The notes under the pieces: model-generated
Told to the model about the DNA's origin: nothing
Databases searched by the model: none
What the model saw: only the letters and a program-made list of their open reading frames with translations
Made by a program: the position numbers and the translations under genes
In this document: piece by piece, positions 24,707-32,802 of the stretch
How positions within the stretch are numbered: the first letter of the stretch is position 1
Layout: every line of letters starts with the position of its first letter
Assembly: GCF_008802355.1 (NCBI RefSeq)
Contig: NZ_VZRA01000001.1
Location: 566,980-630,979 of the forward strand
From: Oryzomonas sagensis
Lineage (GTDB): Bacteria > Desulfobacterota > Desulfuromonadia > Geobacterales > Pseudopelobacteraceae
Direction: 5' to 3'
DNA: 64,000 nucleotides

Positions 24707-25933
24707 TCAATGCGCCTTCATCCAGAAACGTCTCATCTCGAGCCACACCGGCACCATAGGACGCCAGCCCGACCATGCCCGCACGTTGACCATAAACAGC
24801 CCCACGGCCCCCAACCCCATGACCCCGGCGGCGTAGAACACGGCCGTCAGCCCCAGGGTGGTCTGTAACCCCGCACCCAAGAGCGGGCCCGAGACGAAGC
24901 CCAGGTTCAGCACCGCGTTGCAGGTCCCCACCGTTACCCCCATGCCGTGGCGGCTCCCCTCCTCCACCAACAGCGCCGTGCTGGCAGGCTGGGACAGGAC
25001 GCTGAACAGGCCGATACCCAAACCCAGGGCCATGATCTGGGAGAACCCCGCCGCCACCGGGATCAGGAAGTAGAGGAACGAAACGACGGTGCCCCCGGCA
25101 ACCACCAGGGAGGTGCGCGGCGCCCGGTCCGAGAGCATCCCCATGGGGCGCAGCAGCAGGGTCATCACCAGGGTGGAGGAAGCCATGACCATGCCGGCAC
25201 GGGTGCCGTTCAGCCCAAGCCGGGACGTGAGCATGATGGGGAGGAAGGCGCCCAGGAGCGAGATGCCGCAGGCCCGGCCGAAGATGAAGGCCAGAAGCCC
25301 CCGCAGGGAGTTGTGGCGGGTGACGTTCAGGAGGTCCCTGAGGCGTTCCGTTTCATACTGTTTCGCTTGCCCGGAAACATTCTTGTGGCCGGGGATGCAG
25401 ACTAATGCCACGGCCAGGGCCAGGAGGCACAGGAACGTGAGGGTAACGAAGATCCCCCGGAAGCCCCATTGGTCCTTGAGCATGCCCCCCACGATGGGGC
25501 CAGCGCTCAGGGCGCCGTAGAAGGAGATGTCGAAGGTCCCCATGACCGTGGCCCGTTTCTTGTCCGAGGCGCATTCGCTCACCAGGGAGACCACCACCGG
25601 GCGGAACATGGCGCAGCCGATCCCCTGGAGCAGACGCAGGAGGGTGATGAGGGGGAGGCTGGCGGTGAAGAGGTAGCAGACCGAGACGAAGAGGTAGAGG
25701 CCGATGCTGACGGCGGCGATCCTCCTGCGGCCGATGCGGTCGGCCCAGGCGCCCATGAAGGGGCTGAGGATGATCTTGGAGAGGGAGTAGAAGACGAGCG
25801 GCAGGCCCAGGAGCAGGCCCCTTGCCCCCAGGCTGAAGACGTAGAGGGAGAAGAAGGCGTCGGCGATGCCGAAGCCCAGGGTGATGGCGAAGTTGATCAG
25901 GAACAGCCCCCGGAACAGGGTGCGGGTTTCCAT
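24707..25933 (-). CDS. Major facilitator superfamily transporter
   Basis: The start has AAAGGAG five to six bases upstream, giving 408 residues; the extra 35 codons of the longer frame belong to the hemerythrin gene. Twelve hydrophobic segments are visible. Loop 2-3 carries the MFS motif GAWADRIGRRR and the half-repeat has GMLSDRAPR. The profile is that of the drug:H+ antiporter/sugar-efflux branch. It is ten bases after the hemerythrin-like gene. Its 3' end (24790-24824) contains a 35-base stretch found again in the chimeric ORF at 32.8 kb. Confidence 0.87.
   Translation of the reverse strand: METRTLFRGLFLINFAITLGFGIADAFFSLYVFSLGARGLLLGLPLVFYSLSKIILSPFMGAWADRIGRRRIAAVSIGLYLFVSVCYLFTASLPLITLLRLLQGIGCAMFRPVVVSLVSECASDKKRATVMGTFDISFYGALSAGPIVGGMLKDQWGFRGIFVTLTFLCLLALAVALVCIPGHKNVSGQAKQYETERLRDLLNVTRHNSLRGLLAFIFGRACGISLLGAFLPIMLTSRLGLNGTRAGMVMASSTLVMTLLLRPMGMLSDRAPRTSLVVAGGTVVSFLYFLIPVAAGFSQIMALGLGIGLFSVLSQPASTALLVEEGSRHGMGVTVGTCNAVLNLGFVSGPLLGAGLQTTLGLTAVFYAAGVMGLGAVGLFMVNVRAWSGWRPMVPVWLEMRRFWMKAH
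24790..24824 (+). repeat. 35-base direct repeat, copy 1 (inside MFS gene)
   Basis: Identical over 35 bases to 32835-32869 in the same orientation. On the minus strand it encodes VMGLGAVGLFM near the MFS C-terminus, its natural reading. The two copies bracket the 8-kb accessory block. Confidence 0.85.
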
Positions 25934-25943
25934 GGTTTCTCCT

Positions 25944-26372
25944 TTAGGCAGCCAGGTATGCCTCGAAGGCCCGGTCCTGGACATGGATATGCTCCAGCCA
26001 GAGCAGACGGATATCCGCCAACTCGCCGGGCAGCACATTCAGACCCGTACCGTAGCGGCGGGCCAACTCGGCGGTGTTGCCGCAGAGAAACTGGTGGTGC
26101 AGGCGATGCCGGGTGGTCTGGGGGAAGCCCACCAATTCCATGTAGCCGTTCTCCGAGCCGATGTGCTCCATCACGACCTCCTGGAGCCGGTCCAACGCCC
26201 GGGTGAGGTCGACGCCCGGTTTCTCCCGAACCAGCGCGATCATGGCGTCCAGCTGGCCGATGATGCTCCGGTAGCGGCTGTCGCAGGCGAGTCTTCTCTC
26301 GGTGGAGCCGTGCGGGACGACCGGCATGTCGTGCCCGATGGTGGTGCATTGTCCGTAGGTATGCAGTTCCAT
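25944..26372 (-). CDS. Hemerythrin-like protein with altered first iron ligand
   Basis: The 142-residue protein starts at the ATG following AAAGGA. It fits bacteriohemerythrin: H70xxxE74 (EHIGSENG), H89xxxH93 (RHRLHHQF) and H128xxxxD133 (LEHIHVQDRAF), with VGFPQTT matching the usual GYP turn. The first His of the D-x-x-H motif is replaced: C30-D31-S-R-Y34. Loss of that ligand could change or abolish O2 binding. It lies between the porin and the MFS gene in one orientation. Oxygen or iron sensing/storage is a family-level expectation. Confidence 0.8.
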   Translation of the reverse strand: MELHTYGQCTTIGHDMPVVPHGSTERRLACDSRYRSIIGQLDAMIALVREKPGVDLTRALDRLQEVVMEHIGSENGYMELVGFPQTTRHRLHHQFLCGNTAELARRYGTGLNVLPGELADIRLLWLEHIHVQDRAFEAYLAA

Positions 26373-26407
26373 ACTTCGTGTCCTTTGGTTGCAAGGGTGG
26401 AAAGAAG

Positions 26408-26440
26408 GCCCGTGGAGGAAGGAGGGAGAACTCCACGGGC
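26408..26440 (-). terminator. Hairpin after the porin gene (first)
   Basis: Perfect 10-base-pair stem GCCCGTGGAG/CTCCACGGGC with a 13-base loop. Together with the second hairpin it could end or attenuate porin transcription before the hemerythrin gene. No U-tract. Confidence 0.5.
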
Positions 26441-26450
26441 TTCCAAACCA

Positions 26451-26478
26451 TCCCCAAAGTCCGTCGGATCTTTGGGGA
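26451..26478 (-). terminator. Hairpin after the porin gene (second)
   Basis: Nine-base-pair stem TCCCCAAAG/CTTTGGGGA with a 10-base loop, 28 bases after the porin stop on the minus strand. Possible attenuator or RNA-stability stem. Confidence 0.5.
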
Positions 26479-26505
26479 CGGTCATATTGACCGGCTCGTC
26501 CCGGC

Positions 26506-27732
26506 TCAGAAGTAATAGTAGAGCGCCAGACGGTAGATGTTGGCTTTGCCCAGTTCACTGTTGGCCCCGGTCGGCTTGACATTGTACCGGGTGGAGGCGA
26601 ACTCGTACTCCGTAGCCACCCTGACCGCCGCATTCAGGTCATAGGCGAGGTTGGCGTAGATGAGCTGATTATATCTTTCCCCCGCGGCGCTGGCGGTTTT
26701 ACCCAGACTGTCGTAGTCCATGGACTGGCGTCGGCCATAACCGGCCGTTACCCCCATATCCTGCAACGGATAGAAGATCAACTGGCCATAGACACCGAAA
26801 CCACGGGCGGCGCTCATGTTCGGCAGGGTGCCGGTGGTCGAGGCTCCGGTTGCCTGCTGATCCCCCAAACCTGCGGCTATATAGGCTTGTGTCTCGAGGG
26901 ATAGGGTCATGGCCCGGTTCTTACCGTTTGCCGACTTGAGAAGCGGCACAAAGCCGTAAATGCCGTAGCCGTAAACATTGATCGCCTTATTGCCTGTCAC
27001 CTTCTGGGTGCCGGCTTCACCGAAAAGTGTAACCTGCAACGGCTGTAGCGCCTTGCCGCCGATGCCCGGGGCAACCCCCAACGCCTTGCTTTCGTAAATG
27101 AGGCGGCCAGCGGCGTTCACGGCAGGTCCATAACTATTAGGCGTTAATGTGCTGTATTCCTGTTGCGGATTTTGCAGCCCCAACATCAGGCTTAGCTTGT
27201 TATCCTGGTTCTTGGCAAGGTCCTGAGTTACGCGAAGTTGGGCGACCCGCGGGCAGTTCGGCGTGCCGGTGAAACCATTGACTGAAAAATCCACCGTATT
27301 AGCCGCGGCAGGCCCAAAGATGTCCCAGGTCTGGCCGAACAGGATGTGGGTGGTGTCCCAGTCCAGGGTGCCGTAGGCGTGGCGGATGCGTAGCGTACCG
27401 GTTTCGTTGTTTACCGATGAGCCGCCGCCATAAAAATCCACCTCCACGAGCGACCCGGTCTTTGCGCCGAAGGCGTCGGGCCCTTTAGCCCTGAACCACA
27501 GTCTGGACTCACGGGCGGTAAAGGTCGATTCATCCTTTTGGGCGCTGGCCGTCCCGCCTGCCGGCATTTGCGGGATCAGCTTTGGGGAGTTCAATTTTAC
27601 CGAGTTATAGGCGTAATCGAGTTTGACGTAACCGCCGATGGAGAGGTCGAACTTGCTCTTGACCGGCTCGTCGGCCATAGCGGGAGAAGCCAGAAGAAGC
27701 GCCACGGCGCTCAGTCCCCAGAAAATCTTCAT
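26506..27732 (-). CDS. DcaP-like outer-membrane porin
   Basis: The ATG has AAAGGAG upstream. The 408-residue protein has a signal peptide ending ASPAMADE, then a barrel with ARESRLWFRAKGP, EVDFYGGG, LRIRHAYGTLDW and ILFGQTWDIFGP. It ends ALYYYF with the C-terminal Phe of outer-membrane porins. The pattern resembles DcaP-type porins, which admit dicarboxylic acids in Acinetobacter. It sits in the same run as the periplasmic flavoprotein and tetraheme cytochrome, so entry of their organic-acid substrate is a sensible hypothesis. Confidence 0.82.
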   Translation of the reverse strand: MKIFWGLSAVALLLASPAMADEPVKSKFDLSIGGYVKLDYAYNSVKLNSPKLIPQMPAGGTASAQKDESTFTARESRLWFRAKGPDAFGAKTGSLVEVDFYGGGSSVNNETGTLRIRHAYGTLDWDTTHILFGQTWDIFGPAAANTVDFSVNGFTGTPNCPRVAQLRVTQDLAKNQDNKLSLMLGLQNPQQEYSTLTPNSYGPAVNAAGRLIYESKALGVAPGIGGKALQPLQVTLFGEAGTQKVTGNKAINVYGYGIYGFVPLLKSANGKNRAMTLSLETQAYIAAGLGDQQATGASTTGTLPNMSAARGFGVYGQLIFYPLQDMGVTAGYGRRQSMDYDSLGKTASAAGERYNQLIYANLAYDLNAAVRVATEYEFASTRYNVKPTGANSELGKANIYRLALYYYF

Positions 27733-27829
27733 ATGTTTTTCTCCTTTGAATAGGTATGTAACGCTTGGGAAAACAGACAACCTGCCACACGATGCCACGG
27801 AGGGCCGCCGAATGCGGTGAACGGCCGCA

Positions 27830-28105
27830 CTACTGGTGAGGGACCTGTTCCGCCCCCTGTTTTAGTGACCGACTGAGACCGTCCGCAACCTCCCCCGCCA
27901 CCTTTTTCAACAGCTCACCGCCCCGGGCTGGCCCATCCTCCACATACCTTTTTGGCACCCATATGGTGGCCGGGGCGTTGGCGTACCTGGTATAATCCGG
28001 GTTGCTGATCTCCACGTAATCGCCGGAGGCCACGTCAGTCTGCCGGTTGACGGCGCAGGCTGCCAAGAAGACACTAAGACACACTACGGGCACGAAGAAA
28101 CGCAT
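27830..28105 (-). CDS. Small lipoprotein, unknown
   Basis: A 91-residue product with a clear lipobox: MRFFVPVVCLSVFLAAC. The mature part has DYVEISNPDYTRYANAPATIWVPKRY and then an amphipathic helix (GELLKKVAGEVADGLSRSLKQG). No family recognised. It lies between the tetraheme cytochrome gene and the porin gene, and may assist either at the outer membrane. Confidence 0.75.
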   Translation of the reverse strand: MRFFVPVVCLSVFLAACAVNRQTDVASGDYVEISNPDYTRYANAPATIWVPKRYVEDGPARGGELLKKVAGEVADGLSRSLKQGAEQVPHQ

Positions 28106-28235
28106 CTGCCGTTACCTACCTTGTTTGTGGGGTGTTGGAACAAAAGTCACGGGGCGTGATGCAGGGGCGGTATCCCACCCCTGCCTGAAAGAAACCATCA
28201 CGCAGCGTGGTGCAAATTTCGACGATCGGCTTTGC

Positions 28236-28643
28236 CTAAGGCGTCTTCACATCGATTTTATGGCACCAGTTGCAATGCATCTTTTCTGCGGGTTTTTTAT
28301 GTACACTATGGCAAATGGTACAGCGCACCGGGCCCTGGTGTGAGTCATGAATAGACATTTTCCTGATACGTCCGCTTTCCCGGTACTCTTTTTCCACGCT
28401 TTCCCCATGGGCATCAAGCTTGCCGCGATACGTGCCGTCGCCGGAGTCGTGACAACGGAGACAGGCGCTCGACGGTACAAACGCCGAGGGGGCGGCTGTA
28501 CCGTGGCAATCCGCGCAGGTCAGGTTGTTTTCCTTATGCTTCAGCGTGGCTACGATCTCCTTTGCGGAAGCAGTTATCCAGGTCCCGGTGAGCAGGGCGG
28601 CCACTACAACCAATATCATCGATGCGGTAATAGTCTTTTTCAT
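28236..28643 (-). CDS. Periplasmic tetraheme cytochrome c (electron-donor subunit)
   Basis: The 135-residue precursor has a Sec signal peptide (ASMILVVVAALLTGTWITASAKE) and four CXXCH sites: CADCH, CLRCH, CTICH, CNWCH. Size and spacing resemble the N-terminal heme domain of flavocytochrome c fumarate reductases. The flavoprotein gene lies 12 bases upstream, so the pair forms a split flavocytochrome c. The separately encoded tetraheme (Mcc) and flavin (Mrd) partners of the methacrylate redox system of Geobacter sulfurreducens AM-1 have the same layout. Confidence 0.88.
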   Translation of the reverse strand: MKKTITASMILVVVAALLTGTWITASAKEIVATLKHKENNLTCADCHGTAAPSAFVPSSACLRCHDSGDGTYRGKLDAHGESVEKEYRESGRIRKMSIHDSHQGPVRCTICHSVHKKPAEKMHCNWCHKIDVKTP

Positions 28644-28655
28644 ATATATTCTCCG

Positions 28656-30215
28656 TTATTTAGATAGCTTGGTTTTCACGATATGTTCCGCAGCCAGTTT
28701 TCCGGAAACAAGGGCGAAGCCGCTCGCCGATCCCTCCAACAGGAGGTCGTAGCTACTGTCGTACAGGCCGCCCATATCCTGACCCGTTACGTAGAGGCCC
28801 GGTATCACCGCCCCATTCGTATTTATCGCCTGCATGTTGTCGTTGATTTTCACGCCGCCCAGAGTCAGGAAGAACGCCCGTATCCCCTTGAGCGCATAGT
28901 ACGGACCGGTGGAACTGAACTTGAAAAGGTGCTCCGGCTTGCGGCCGAAATCGGGGTCCTTTTTCAGGCCGGCATAACTATTGATCTTGCTCACGGTGGC
29001 CTTCAAAGCCTCCGGGTCAACCTTTATCTTGGCGGCCAACTCTTCCAGCGTGTCGGCTTTGAATGCGTAACCTTCCTTAATTCCTTTTTCCAAACCTTCA
29101 TTCAGCGCCGTCATCTTCTGCCCAACCTGGACTATCGCGTTGAATGGCGTATAAGGCCCCTCGCTCACCAAACGATTTTTCATATGCTCGTCGAAGATGT
29201 TGTACATCAAGCCGCCGTTAGCCGTCATTGCGTTATAGACATCGGTAAAAGCCGACCCGGCAGACTCATTGTAAAAACGCTGTCCCGACTTGTTGATCCA
29301 GAGAAAGGGCTGGGACAGGGCACATCTCATTTGTTTCAGGTGGTCGGCGCCATTAAACTGATAGATCGGAGGTTCGTTATCCAGATAGGGGCTGTTCCCG
29401 GCAAGTGTGCCCATGCCGTCCAGCTTGGCTCCAACCTGGACGGCCATATTGATGCCGTCTCCGGTACGGCCGTCGATGAGCGGTCCGCGATACATCACAC
29501 GCTCCAGCATTCCCTCCGCGTTGATATCGGCCACATACTTCTTCAACATCTCCTTGTTGCTTTCGAATCCGCCGGTCGCCAGAATGACTCCGCCTTTTGC
29601 GTTGACGACATAAGTCTTGCCGTCCACAGACTGTGCGACAACGCCGGTGACTTTCCCGCTATTGTCCGTCAGGAGGTTTTTTACCGTCGTTTCGGTGTAA
29701 AGCGTTCCACCCTTGGCGACAAAATTCTTATAAAGCTTCTTCACAACCGCCGCCGCGCCGCCGGTGTACAGGTGCCATGTGCCGAGGCTCTTTTCCGGCG
29801 GATACATGGTTTTGATCCCTCTGAAAGTGATGCCCTGATCTTCGATCCAGTCGATGGTCCGCCCCGAGTTGGCAATCAGGGTATGCAAGACAGAGGCGTT
29901 TACACGCCAATGGTGAAACTCCACACCTTTAGCAAACACCTCATCCACGGTCTTGGTATAGCCCAGCTTTTTTTGCAGGCGGGTGCCCACCCCAAGCGAA
30001 CCTTCCGGGTAGTTCCCCGCACCGCCTACCCCTGGGAGCTTTTCAAAGATCACTACCTTCGCACCCTTTTCTACTGCCGTCAGCCCGGCAGACAGGCCCG
30101 AAAGGCCGCCACCGACGACAACGATATCCGTGTCCAGAACCTCAGTTGCCTTGGCGTTTGACGCAAATAGTATTGCTATCGCCGACAGCACAAACCACTT
30201 ACACGACCATCTCAT
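28656..30215 (-). CDS. Periplasmic FAD-dependent reductase of the flavocytochrome c family
   Basis: The 519-residue precursor has a Sec signal peptide ending NAKATE. The FAD fold follows (DTDIVVVGGGLSGLSAGLTAVEKGAKVVIFEK, then GGVILATGGFESN and NTNGAVIPGLYVTGQDMGG). It matches fumarate reductase/urocanate reductase flavoproteins overall. The usual HHTMGG and NRLGG substrate motifs of fumarate reductase are here FFLTLGG and an unrelated YDSSYDLLLEGSASGF, so fumarate is unlikely. A 2-enoate such as methacrylate or acrylate is a candidate, by analogy with Mrd. Electrons should come from the adjacent tetraheme cytochrome. The gene diverges from a Crp/Fnr regulator. Confidence 0.87.
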   Translation of the reverse strand: MRWSCKWFVLSAIAILFASNAKATEVLDTDIVVVGGGLSGLSAGLTAVEKGAKVVIFEKLPGVGGAGNYPEGSLGVGTRLQKKLGYTKTVDEVFAKGVEFHHWRVNASVLHTLIANSGRTIDWIEDQGITFRGIKTMYPPEKSLGTWHLYTGGAAAVVKKLYKNFVAKGGTLYTETTVKNLLTDNSGKVTGVVAQSVDGKTYVVNAKGGVILATGGFESNKEMLKKYVADINAEGMLERVMYRGPLIDGRTGDGINMAVQVGAKLDGMGTLAGNSPYLDNEPPIYQFNGADHLKQMRCALSQPFLWINKSGQRFYNESAGSAFTDVYNAMTANGGLMYNIFDEHMKNRLVSEGPYTPFNAIVQVGQKMTALNEGLEKGIKEGYAFKADTLEELAAKIKVDPEALKATVSKINSYAGLKKDPDFGRKPEHLFKFSSTGPYYALKGIRAFFLTLGGVKINDNMQAINTNGAVIPGLYVTGQDMGGLYDSSYDLLLEGSASGFALVSGKLAAEHIVKTKLSK

Positions 30216-30305
30216 AAGCTACCCCCATTCCATATTAGTAGTAACTGCGTATATTATTATCTTTAAATTTTGTAATTAACATTGTCATTGTTTATTTTTC
30301 ATTTA

Positions 30306-30437
30306 ATATATCTTGTGATACATGCTTACATAAATAAATTAGGACTATATATCCTGTGATATATGTAATTACTATTTTAATTATTTTATTACTAGTAATA
30401 TAGTGTATATAACATGCGTATATATCGCGTGATATAT
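30306..30437. promoter_or_regulatory. Three dyad repeats in the divergent promoter region
   Basis: Three 18-base dyads of form ATATATC-N4-GATAYAT occur at 30306-30323, 30347-30364 and 30420-30437; the four-base centres are TTGT, CTGT and GCGT. Starts are 41 and 73 bases apart, near four and seven helical turns. The 335-base gap between the flavoprotein and regulator genes is very AT-rich and otherwise shows only the promoter below. They are probably operators of the divergently encoded Crp/Fnr protein. Confidence 0.7.
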
Positions 30438-30449
30438 ACGAGACTGTAT

Positions 30450-30478
30450 TTGACATACTTATCTCCGTGTTATATTAT
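30450..30478 (+). promoter_or_regulatory. Promoter of the Crp/Fnr regulator gene
   Basis: TTGACA, 17 bases, TATTAT. It begins 12 bases after the third dyad, so a protein bound there could contact or block polymerase. Confidence 0.7.
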
Positions 30479-30550
30479 AATTTACACATGATTTAGAGGG
30501 ACAAGCGTTCGCGACATGCCACAACAGGAGGCAGTTTTTAGGGAGAGAGC

Positions 30551-31252
30551 ATGAGAATCAGGCATACAGCATTCCCGTGGATACGCTCCAAGGCGGACCG
30601 CGAGATCCAGCAGATTTTTTTGGATCAGGGCAAACCAAGACGTTTCAGCAAGGGCGCCTGCATCATCCCCGCCGGTGAATTCTATCCTCATATCGCCATC
30701 GTCATGAGCGGCATGTTGAGCAAATCATTCGAGGTGCGGGAAAGTTCCAAGGATCAGGCCATGAGCATCATCCTGCCTGGGGCTACACTGGGGGACTCGT
30801 TCTTCATGTCGTGCAGAGCCTCCAACTTGGCGGTGCACGCCCTGCGCGAGTCTGCAATTGTCGAACTCAGTCACGAGTTCATAGAAAAGAAGATGGGCTC
30901 CGATCCGGCTTTCTTTAGAAAGATGATGAACCACCTTATGCTGGACATGGAATCGGACCTGGAAGGCTTGGCCACGCTCATCGCCCGCAGCCACGAGGAG
31001 TGTCTCAAGGTCCTGATGAAAATTCTTGTGGTCCGCGATATGGTCCAACCGGACGGAGAGTGGTATCAACTGCCGATATACTTAAGCCATAGTGAAATGA
31101 GCAGAATCATCTACACCACGCCGCTCACCGTGAACCGTTTTCTTCTTGCGTGGAAAAAGGAGGGGCTTTACTTCAGGAGGGGCAACCACCGATTTTTCAA
31201 CTATCGATTGTTTGAAAATATCTACGACTGGAAGCATGGTGAAGTGACATGA
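30551..31252 (+). CDS. Crp/Fnr-family transcriptional regulator
   Basis: The 233-residue protein starts after GGGAGAGAGC. The N-terminal cyclic-nucleotide-binding-like barrel (RFSKGACIIPAGEFYPHIAIVMSGMLSKSF, then ATLGDSFFMSC) lacks the clear cAMP-binding Arg-Ser-like motif and the Fnr Cys cluster. The C-terminal winged helix has LSHSEMSRIIYTTPLTVNRFLLAWKKEGLYF. It most likely senses a small molecule and controls the divergent flavoprotein operon, and perhaps the permease downstream, through the three dyads. Ligand unknown. Confidence 0.85.
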   Translation: MRIRHTAFPWIRSKADREIQQIFLDQGKPRRFSKGACIIPAGEFYPHIAIVMSGMLSKSFEVRESSKDQAMSIILPGATLGDSFFMSCRASNLAVHALRESAIVELSHEFIEKKMGSDPAFFRKMMNHLMLDMESDLEGLATLIARSHEECLKVLMKILVVRDMVQPDGEWYQLPIYLSHSEMSRIIYTTPLTVNRFLLAWKKEGLYFRRGNHRFFNYRLFENIYDWKHGEVT

Positions 31253-31409
31253 CGAACCTAAGCCGGCATCGGCTTTTACCACAGGCACACACCGGTTGCG
31301 CCCCATCCGCTTCATGTAACTACGACCGTGAAGCCGACATCGGGATTTCCAACGAGGCCGCAGGCCTTCCGTAGTCTACCCATCGCCCGAACAACAGGAA
31401 CGGTCACCC

Positions 31410-32741
31410 ATGTTACTCGCTTTTGCCGGCATTGCAGTTCTCATGCTGTTACTCATGATTACGCTGCTCAAGGTCAACCCGTTTATCACCCTTATAATCG
31501 TATCCACTTTTCTCGGTTTGGCGACCGGCATGCCTTTGAACAAGGTTGCCTGCTCCATTCAGACCGGAATGGGCTCGACGCTCGGCTTTATTGCCATTGT
31601 TTTAGGGCTTGGAACGATGCTGGGTAAAATGCTGGAGGAGTCCGGGGGGGCGGAAAGGATTGCGAATACCCTGATCAAGGTATTTGGCGAGAGCAACGTA
31701 CATTGGGCGATGGTATTTGTCGCATTTATCGTCGGCATCCCGGTATTCTTTCAGGTGGGGTTCGTTCTCCTTATCCCGATTGTCTTCACCATCGCCAAGG
31801 AGACCAAGCTGTCACTGTTGAAGGTCGGTCTTCCGCTGGTGGCCGGCCTGTCGGTTGTACACGGGCTGATTCCGCCGCACCCGGCCGTCATGGCAACAGT
31901 GGATATCTGCAAGGCAAATGTGGGCAAGACGATTTTATACGGGGTGGTGGTGGGGCTACCGACAGCAATTATCGGCGGGCCGCTGTTTGCAAATTTCATT
32001 TCAGGCAGAATGCCCCATTTGGGGGTGCCGAAACAATTTGCCAGCCAGGTGAGGACCAACCGGGCCGATTATGAAATGCCGGGATTCGGGGTCACCCTAT
32101 TCACTATACTGCTGCCGGTATTTCTGATGCTCGTGGGAACCTATGCAACTCTGCTGTTGGACAAAGCAGCGCCCTGGTATGCTTTCTGCTTATTTGTCGG
32201 CAACCCTTTCATAGCGCTCCTGCTGACCCTTTTGCTATCATTCTTCACCTTCGGCCTCAACCGCAACTTTACACTGAAACGGATCGGGAAGTTCTGCGAC
32301 CAAGCCATGCCGCCCATGGCCGGCATACTGCTGGTTATCGGCGGCGGCGGCGCCTTCAACAGGGTGATGCTGGACAGCGGCGTCAACGCCGAGATTGCCA
32401 AGACGGCCTCGGCACTGCACCTGAGCCCCATTGTGCTGGCCTGGAGCGTTGCGGCGATCATCCGGGTCGCCACCGGGTCGCCCACCGTATCCATGATGGC
32501 GGCCGCCGGTATTGTGGCGCCCATGCTCTCGAATCACCCTGCTGTTGCGCCGGAAACGATCGTTTTGGCGCTCGGGTCCGGCGCATTAATACTTTCACAT
32601 GTCAATTGTGCAGGTTTTTGGATCGTCAAAGAATACTTCGGCATGTCCGTGACGGAGACATTGAAAACATGGACTGTTTTGGAAACAATTCTTGGCGTTT
32701 GCGGGTTGCTGTTCACCTTGCTTCTTGCCAATGTCGTATAG
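31410..32741 (+). CDS. GntP-family permease (organic acid uptake)
   Basis: The 443-residue protein is polytopic with 12 or more hydrophobic segments and family landmarks: GMGSTLGFIAIVLGLGTMLGKMLEESGGAERIA, GIPVFFQVGFVLLIPIVF, PLVAGLSVVHGLIPPHPAV and HVNCAGFWIVKEYF. GntP proteins import gluconate or similar hydroxy-acids with protons. The 157-base gap before it has only a weak AGCCG/CGGCT stem with TTTT just after the regulator stop. Its place beside the enoate-type reductase and DcaP-like porin suggests it imports a related acid. Confidence 0.9.
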   Translation: MLLAFAGIAVLMLLLMITLLKVNPFITLIIVSTFLGLATGMPLNKVACSIQTGMGSTLGFIAIVLGLGTMLGKMLEESGGAERIANTLIKVFGESNVHWAMVFVAFIVGIPVFFQVGFVLLIPIVFTIAKETKLSLLKVGLPLVAGLSVVHGLIPPHPAVMATVDICKANVGKTILYGVVVGLPTAIIGGPLFANFISGRMPHLGVPKQFASQVRTNRADYEMPGFGVTLFTILLPVFLMLVGTYATLLLDKAAPWYAFCLFVGNPFIALLLTLLLSFFTFGLNRNFTLKRIGKFCDQAMPPMAGILLVIGGGGAFNRVMLDSGVNAEIAKTASALHLSPIVLAWSVAAIIRVATGSPTVSMMAAAGIVAPMLSNHPAVAPETIVLALGSGALILSHVNCAGFWIVKEYFGMSVTETLKTWTVLETILGVCGLLFTLLLANVV

Positions 32742-32802
32742 ATGATTTCATATATCTGCGTCATGAACCTGCAGGCCGGGCTGGTATTGCGGCTTAGCCT
32801 GT

